This document shows, piece after piece, positions 42,237 through 46,854 of a stretch of 46,854 nucleotides of DNA. A program made the position numbers and the translations under genes. The stretch is from NCBI GenBank assembly GCA_017994425.1, contig JAGOKS010000006.1, forward strand, positions 1 to 46,854, in the 5' to 3' direction. Source of the stretch: Bacteroidales bacterium (GTDB lineage Bacteria; Bacteroidota; Bacteroidia; Bacteroidales; WCHB1-69). Every line of letters begins with the position of its first letter. Position 1 is the first letter of the stretch. The notes under the pieces are model-generated. The model was not told the origin of the DNA, did no database searches, and was given only the letters and a program-made list of their open reading frames with translations.

Positions 42237-42872
42237 TTATTCTACTTCTGTAAAAGTAATATTGGAAGGTAGTTCAAACCGTTTGGAATCAACGTTATCG
42301 GTTGATATTTCAATGGCTTCCATCAATACTGCACTCTTACCAAAAGCGACTTCTGTTTTTAATGGAATGTTATTCCACATCCATGTCGTTGATTTAGCAG
42401 GTTTTTCAGTACTTACCTTCAAACATTTCTTTCCCAAAATTTCTTCATACCCGTGTTTTTTAATGCCGTAATTTTCAATATCTTTTTCCGTAATTTTATC
42501 GTAATCAGTAACAGATTGATAAAATTTCATTTTTCTCCCGGTGGTAGCATCGGCATCCCAACTGTATTTATACCCGTCTACAATCAATGAATAGTTAGCA
42601 ATTTCATTTCCCATAATATTCATCGTTGTAACTTCATATTGTTGGTTACCATACTGATCAAACCACCATTCTCTTATCATTTCCTGCCCAACGGCATTAT
42701 TGCGGTATTTAACATAGGCTGACTTAATTGCAAAATACTGTTTTGCTGTAGAAGCATTGGTGTTGATTTCGCTTTGATTGACTGCGCTTTCTTCTTTAGC
42801 ATCTTCTTTGACGGTGTTGTTACACGAAATAAGTAAGATACAAGCTGTGATTAAAAGAACTAATTTTTTCAT
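42237..42872 (-). CDS. Hypothetical lipoprotein
   Basis: A 211-residue protein with a lipobox at Cys17 (LLISC). A Ser/Glu-rich linker is followed by a beta-rich domain (YFAIKSAYVKYR, REWWFDQYGNQQYEVTTMN, NYSLIVDGYKYSWD, GRKMKF, EEILGKKCLKVST, TTWMWNNIPLKTEV). That order of strands, with a late GKKCLKV and W-x-NIPL step, resembles the LolA/DUF4412-type fold that binds lipid or acts in lipoprotein sorting. The assignment is by pattern only. It has its own TACTTTTG promoter. Confidence 0.65.
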   Translation of the reverse strand: MKKLVLLITACILLISCNNTVKEDAKEESAVNQSEINTNASTAKQYFAIKSAYVKYRNNAVGQEMIREWWFDQYGNQQYEVTTMNIMGNEIANYSLIVDGYKYSWDADATTGRKMKFYQSVTDYDKITEKDIENYGIKKHGYEEILGKKCLKVSTEKPAKSTTWMWNNIPLKTEVAFGKSAVLMEAIEISTDNVDSKRFELPSNITFTEVE

Positions 42873-42899
42873 TTTTATGTATATTTAATTTATGTATTG

Positions 42900-42907
42900 C
42901 AAAAGTA
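42900..42907 (-). promoter_or_regulatory. Promoter -7 box of the LolA-like lipoprotein gene
   Basis: TACTTTTG on the minus strand (TAnnTTTG), 28 bp before the ATG. Confidence 0.55.
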
Positions 42908-42958
42908 ATACTTTTTTTTAAGCATATTTGGTATAATTAAAGTTTTCAATGTATGCAT

Positions 42959-44768
42959 TTATAATTTTTCCATTAATATTCCTAAGTCTTTCAAAAGGGT
43001 TGCATTACTTGTAATTTCTTTTAACTCATTCACCGTATATTTAATAATGTCTTTATCTTCTGCAGATAAATCCTTTGATGTTATTTTTTTGTTAAAATTT
43101 TTTATAATTGTCTCTACAATAGCATCTCCTTTTTGAATTAATGATACCTTGTAAGCAGCTTTTATCATGGGAATATGTCCCCACGACATAGTATAGATAT
43201 CATTGGGCATTAGCGAGAGATATTTATCTATTACCATCCGACAACTGTCTTGTTCGGAACGATTTGCATAATAAACAGCTAAATAAGAAAAGGCTTGTTG
43301 ATAGGCAAAGAATATGTATTTATCGTTTTCCACCGGACTTCCCAATGAAAAGTCTTGCATTAGTTGATGAAATGTTTTATCAGCATTAATGCCGCCATGC
43401 AATTGATTTTCTTCAATTATATCGGTAAACTCTACCAATTTATACACAATTCCATTCATTTCCATATTATCTGATAGGCCTAAGGAGGTATTATATATAA
43501 AACAAATCGGACGTTGAGAAATATTGGAACTGATAATATCCAATGCCATCAAATCTCCTTTTGAAATATATTGTTCTTTGATTTCAAACTCTATGCTTCG
43601 TGAGGAATCAAGTAAAAATCTTAGTTTATTAGAAACTAAATATTTGTAGTTGGGATTGCCAATATATACTGTTTCAGGAGAATTGTTTTCTATCAATTGA
43701 AGTGCTTCAGAGAGTGGAACAGATTCATTTTCTTCCTGAATTTGTTTTATTAAAGAAACAGATAATTTTATCCCTGCATGACTTTCAGGCGATAACGTCA
43801 AATGTAATGCATCGGAAGTGCCTATCTTACCATAGCGGAAATGATTGATATAGTTGTTGTTGTTGAGCAAACTCAAGTTTATGATTAAAACATCGGTACG
43901 ATACTTTTTCTTTGCTTGAAGATAAAGGAGGGGATAGGTATCGTTGTCGGCATTGGTAAATAAAATGGCATTCGAATCACAAGAGTTTAAATAATTTTTA
44001 GCCATTTCCAGATAAAAAGGAGTATACAAATCATCCGGCAATTCCTTGATGGCTTCACTATCATTATGATAAATACGTAAATCAAGAAAAGTATTTACAT
44101 ATTCATTGTCTGCTTTCAGGCAGATAGTGCCAATTATTGTTTGGTAGTCAGGATTTGATATGCATAATTTTTCAAATGTTTCAATGGCTTTATAACGCAT
44201 GTGCCGATACGTTACTAATTCATCGAAGCTGAGTTGGTTTTGTCCATATTCTTTTAAATGAAACATGCCGTCGGGTTCTGAATAACCGGTGTTGTTGTTT
44301 AGTAAATTAGAAGCATAAGAAGAATAAGAGCGTGCCAGTGCATACATTTCATCGGTGTTTAGTTGCTCCTTTAATTCATAATACGTAATTACATCTTTCT
44401 CCCAATTTACGTAAGCATAATAGGGGTATAAATCATAAAAATTAGCTTCCCAACCGGATAACATAGTTTGAATGGTTTCTTCTTCAACTATTTGGCTTCT
44501 TGGAAATTTGAGTTTTTTATATTTTCCGATTTTTGATGACCAAAAAAGTTGTTGGTTTACATAGGTATCTTTTTTTTGATCATATTCTTCAATATAATAG
44601 CCCTTCGGCTTTTTAACAAAACGGATGAAGTCAAAATTTTGAGATTCTTTTAAGTCATAACGTTTAAAAAATTCATTCACAATCTCTTTATAGGAAGGAA
44701 AATTTTCTTGAGCAGATACATATATACTAAAAAAAAAAAATAAAAGCAGGAATAAATATTCTTTTCAT
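42959..44768 (-). pseudogene. Secreted DUF2723 C-terminal-like protein, start frameshifted in a poly-T tract
   Basis: The intact frame from 44680 (which would start at a GTG) lacks an export signal. Reading from the ATG at 44768 gives MKRIFIPAFIFFF and then a stop, because of a 12-base T run (44740-44729 on the minus strand). With 11 T the frame continues into SIYVSAQENFPSYKEIVNEFF and joins the long frame, giving a proper signal peptide and about 602 residues. The body matches the soluble C-terminal part of DUF2723 (GT117-type) proteins: AILFTNADNDTYPLLYLQAKKKYRTDVLIINLS and ISQRPICFIYNTS. It lacks their membrane domain. This may be a phase-variable gene, a real pseudogene or a homopolymer sequencing error. 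Confidence 0.75.
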
Positions 44769-44811
44769 AATAATTGATATAAAGTTTTTAATTAGTCATA
44801 GAAGCGTAAAT

Positions 44812-45396
44812 TTACTCTATTTTTATATAAATTTGAATCTGATTTACCAATACCATACCATCACTGGTTTTACAAGTCAGTTCAATTTTATAGTCTTTTT
44901 GCGGTATGTATAGTTTATCATAAAGAGCATCAGTAAATCCTATTAAAAAACTTGTACTGACACCTCCATATTCATTTCCTAATCTTTTCCACTTGTATTC
45001 ATTTATACTCGCATGATTCCAAAGATTCGTTCCGGCTGCAATGGTATCATTTTCAAAGTAAATATCTCCGTCAAGGCACAATTCTATTTCATCCATCAAG
45101 ATATAATTATCCATTTTTTTGGGTACGGAAGTAGCATAACAAGAAGGCAGCAAGAGATTATTTTTTAAAAAACCGTATTCATATTCAAAGATACAATGAA
45201 TAAAAAAAAACAATCTGTCTTTCATCGTATCTTTGACACTGATAAAGTTCATGTCATCATCATTAGCTCCCGGATTGGCGAGTTCTCTTGCCTCACATTC
45301 AATGTCTTTAATTAGATAATGTTCCGTTGAAAAACAACTTATCAGGATAGACAGTATACAACCAACGGATAGGATGATTACTACTTTATGTTTCAT
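44812..45396 (-). CDS. Hypothetical lipoprotein
   Basis: A 194-residue protein with a lipoprotein signal (lipobox LISC, Cys21). The mature part has an acidic region (NPGANDDDMNFISV), several aromatic strands (NEYKWKRLGNEYGG), and ends in KIELTCKTSDGMVLVNQIQIYIKIE, a beta-sandwich-like strand pattern. I do not recognise the family. It lies 43 bp upstream of the frameshifted DUF2723-like gene on the same strand, so the two are probably one transcript. Its upstream region is interrupted by the IS element. Confidence 0.6.
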   Translation of the reverse strand: MKHKVVIILSVGCILSILISCFSTEHYLIKDIECEARELANPGANDDDMNFISVKDTMKDRLFFFIHCIFEYEYGFLKNNLLLPSCYATSVPKKMDNYILMDEIELCLDGDIYFENDTIAAGTNLWNHASINEYKWKRLGNEYGGVSTSFLIGFTDALYDKLYIPQKDYKIELTCKTSDGMVLVNQIQIYIKIE

Positions 45397-45430
45397 TTGT
45401 CAAATATTATTGTTTACACTAAATTTTTTG

Positions 45431-45438
45431 CAAATATA
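45431..45438 (-). promoter_or_regulatory. Promoter -7 box adjoining the IS element
   Basis: TATATTTG on the minus strand (TAnnTTTG), 34 bp before the lipoprotein ATG. The expected -33 box would fall at about 45458-45462, which is now inside the IS left end (TATTGTCC...). Confidence 0.5.
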
Positions 45439-45454
45439 AACAAAATATAATCAC

Positions 45455-45470
45455 TATTGTCCGATAAAAA
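45455..45470 (+). repeat. Left terminal inverted repeat of the IS
   Basis: TATTGTCCGATAAAAA, identical in inverse to the right end. Confidence 0.88.
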
Positions 45471-45556
45471 TTTAAAAATAGTTAAATTTAATTTTAATGC
45501 ATTGAATATCAATTGTGATATTTTTGTTTTTTTGATATTTTAAAAGTAAGCCCCCC

Positions 45557-46753
45557 CTAAAACAATGTTAGTTGTTCTAAATTTTGTTTTGTTTTAACCC
45601 AGTCTTTATCCGGATTCTCTAAAAATTTTATTAAATTTATGTAATTAAACAAATGTATTTTACAAAAACTAACTAAGTTTGAAAAAGACCACTTCCTTTT
45701 AAGTTGTTTTTGAACGACAGCCATTAGTAGATTTGCTATCAATACGCAAAATACTTGTATCTTAATTGCATTTTCATTGTCTCCAAGAAAGTATTTTAAG
45801 GGAAAGTTTTTTTTCAACTGTTTGAATAGTAATTCTATTTGCCAGCGAATCTTATAAATTGCTGCTATTAAATCGGGCCTCATATCAAACAAATTACATA
45901 TAAATTCAAATTCTCTTTTTAATACTCTGTCGTAGAATCTAACTTTTCTGAGTTTCAATTTTGATTTTTCTTCGTCCTTCACTGATAATTCAATTATAGT
46001 ATCTTCCAATACTCCACTATGAATATTACTTTCTATTTCGTGATTTTCAAGTATCTGATAAACTGCATTGTCTCTTATTCTTGTGACAAAACACGTTTTA
46101 TTTTCATCAAGCATTTTAAATGCTTTATAATCATTATATCCTTTATCAAAGACATAAATAGTATTTGAATCAAAACGTAGTTTCTTTAGCAACACATGGT
46201 CGTTGGTCGATGCATTTGTAATCCATATCATCTTAGGAACCACTTCATCAACATTGATTATGGTATGAACTTTTATTCCTCCTTTACGTTTTCCGTCCTT
46301 CGGTTTTCGACCTACACATTTCATTATGTCTTGAAATAAACTGATTGTAGTACTGTCGAATATTTCTATTTGTTTGTTTATCACGTCTTTAATTCGGCTG
46401 TCCGATATCAAATGCTTATATTGTCGTAGAAGTGACATATAAATTTCACGGAAAACTTCAGCATCTCGTCTTTTGTTTGCATCCGACAGCGTACTTCTAT
46501 AAGGAATGTGATCTAACCTAAAATGTTTGGTTTTTCCTGATAATCCGAGCATTGCTCCAGACACTTCACGTAATGAAGTGCATTTAGCAAACGCACAAAA
46601 TAGCATACTTATCAAATGATCTTTAGTCTTAAAATGCTTGATATAATGATCTGAATTATACTTCTTTGCGGATTTAACAATGATATTATCTTCTATTAAA
46701 GAAATTAGCTGTCCGAAAACCGATGTGCCGAAAAAAATTGTACTTTTGTCCAT
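45557..46753 (-). CDS. IS4-family transposase (DDE)
   Basis: A 398-residue transposase from the ATG at 46753. An upstream TTG at 46792 would add 13 residues, but family members start with MxKST-like sequence. The N-terminal domain is of the DUF4372 type (FGTSVFGQLISLI, LISMLFCAFAKCTSLREVSG, LDHIPYRSTLSDANKRRD). Numbered from the TTG, the catalytic residues are Asp146 (EIFDSTT), Asp216 (YVFDKGYND) and Glu320 in the IS4 signature Y-x2-R-x3-E-x6-K (Tyr313, Arg316, Glu320, Lys327). The gene is intact and probably active. Confidence 0.92.
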   Translation of the reverse strand: MDKSTIFFGTSVFGQLISLIEDNIIVKSAKKYNSDHYIKHFKTKDHLISMLFCAFAKCTSLREVSGAMLGLSGKTKHFRLDHIPYRSTLSDANKRRDAEVFREIYMSLLRQYKHLISDSRIKDVINKQIEIFDSTTISLFQDIMKCVGRKPKDGKRKGGIKVHTIINVDEVVPKMIWITNASTNDHVLLKKLRFDSNTIYVFDKGYNDYKAFKMLDENKTCFVTRIRDNAVYQILENHEIESNIHSGVLEDTIIELSVKDEEKSKLKLRKVRFYDRVLKREFEFICNLFDMRPDLIAAIYKIRWQIELLFKQLKKNFPLKYFLGDNENAIKIQVFCVLIANLLMAVVQKQLKRKWSFSNLVSFCKIHLFNYINLIKFLENPDKDWVKTKQNLEQLTLF

Positions 46754-46834
46754 GAGTAAATGTGTTAAATTTTGAAGTACAAATTTACTCAAATGAGAAA
46801 GGAGGTTTAATTATCTCCTTCTCTTTTTTTTATT

Positions 46835-46850
46835 TTTTTATCGGACAATA
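46835..46850 (-). repeat. Right terminal inverted repeat of the IS
   Basis: TTTTTATCGGACAATA, the reverse complement of 45455-45470. It lies four bases from the end of the window. Confidence 0.88.
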
Positions 46851-46854
46851 ATGA

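Larger units (their letters stand above)
45455..46850 (-). mobile_element. IS4-family insertion sequence with 16-bp terminal inverted repeats
   Basis: TATTGTCCGATAAAAA at 45455-45470 is repeated in reverse complement at 46835-46850. Just outside, TCAC on the left and ATGA (TCAT in reverse complement) on the right nearly extend the repeat to the last base of the window. The true ends may therefore be 45451 and 46854. One transposase gene fills the element. The target duplication cannot be checked because the window ends here. The break is consistent with an assembly ending in a multi-copy element. Confidence 0.88.

Noticed and set aside
1..46854. tRNA, rRNA, tmRNA or RNase P genes
   Set aside because: I looked for characteristic cores in the intergenic gaps and saw none. 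A covariance search would be decisive.

Overview
The window looks like a chromosomal piece of an AT-rich member of the Bacteroidota, most likely order Bacteroidales. Supporting signs are: type IX secretion (T9SS, Por) sorting tails on three proteins; recurrent TAnnTTTG -7 promoter boxes, the Bacteroidota sigma-ABfr type; Bacteroidota-type MurA and YchF variants; a DUF5606 protein; and lipoproteins with short Bacteroidota-style lipoboxes. I saw no rRNA, tRNA, CRISPR array or prophage. The right edge of the window lies in the terminal repeat of an insertion sequence, as contig ends often do.

Layout. Positions 1-9.4 kb are mostly core genes: an XRE-type regulator with a likely operator, tilS, murA, an NfuA-like Fe-S protein, ychF, a secreted CAP/OmpA-like fusion and rarA. 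A minus-strand block follows (tig, clpP, clpX, DUF5606, tsaE), then a YbhF-like ABC exporter pair and AMP nucleosidase. From 16.2 to 18.4 kb is an accessory patch: a T9SS-tailed gene bracketed by inverted repeats, a 59-codon ORF with its own promoter and terminator, and a tandem array of AT-rich imperfect palindromes.

From 18.5 to 28.4 kb is a cell-envelope glycan region. It holds an LTA-synthase-like phosphotransferase followed by a four-gene minus-strand operon (GT-C-like membrane protein, GT2 glycosyltransferase, GH5-like lipoprotein, DUF2079 membrane protein). A PLC-fold lipoprotein lies on one side and a sugar-transfer-associated ATP-grasp enzyme on the other. From 28.5 to 35.4 kb a 49-residue peptide gene precedes two tandem giant GLUG-repeat T9SS cargo proteins. 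These share their first two thirds and differ in the C-terminal third.

From 35.6 to 39.7 kb is a tight operon: thiH, a TPR protein, a DedA protein and aroE (TTG start). It is followed by a small membrane/periplasmic protein pair, a two-nuclease fusion (Cas4-like plus DEDDy exonuclease, DUF2779) and a Cdd1-like helix-hairpin-helix protein. The right end carries three minus-strand envelope genes. One of them is a secreted DUF2723 C-terminal-like protein whose signal peptide is put out of frame by a 12-base homopolymer. The window ends with an IS4-family element inserted where the -33 box of the neighbouring lipoprotein gene should be.

The best candidates for something undescribed are: the peptide plus GLUG paralogue locus (28.5-35.4 kb); the inverted-repeat-bounded T9SS gene and adjacent palindrome array (16.2-18.0 kb); the DUF2779 nuclease fusion; and the homopolymer switch at 44.73 kb. 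All functional statements come from reading motifs by eye. No database search was possible.
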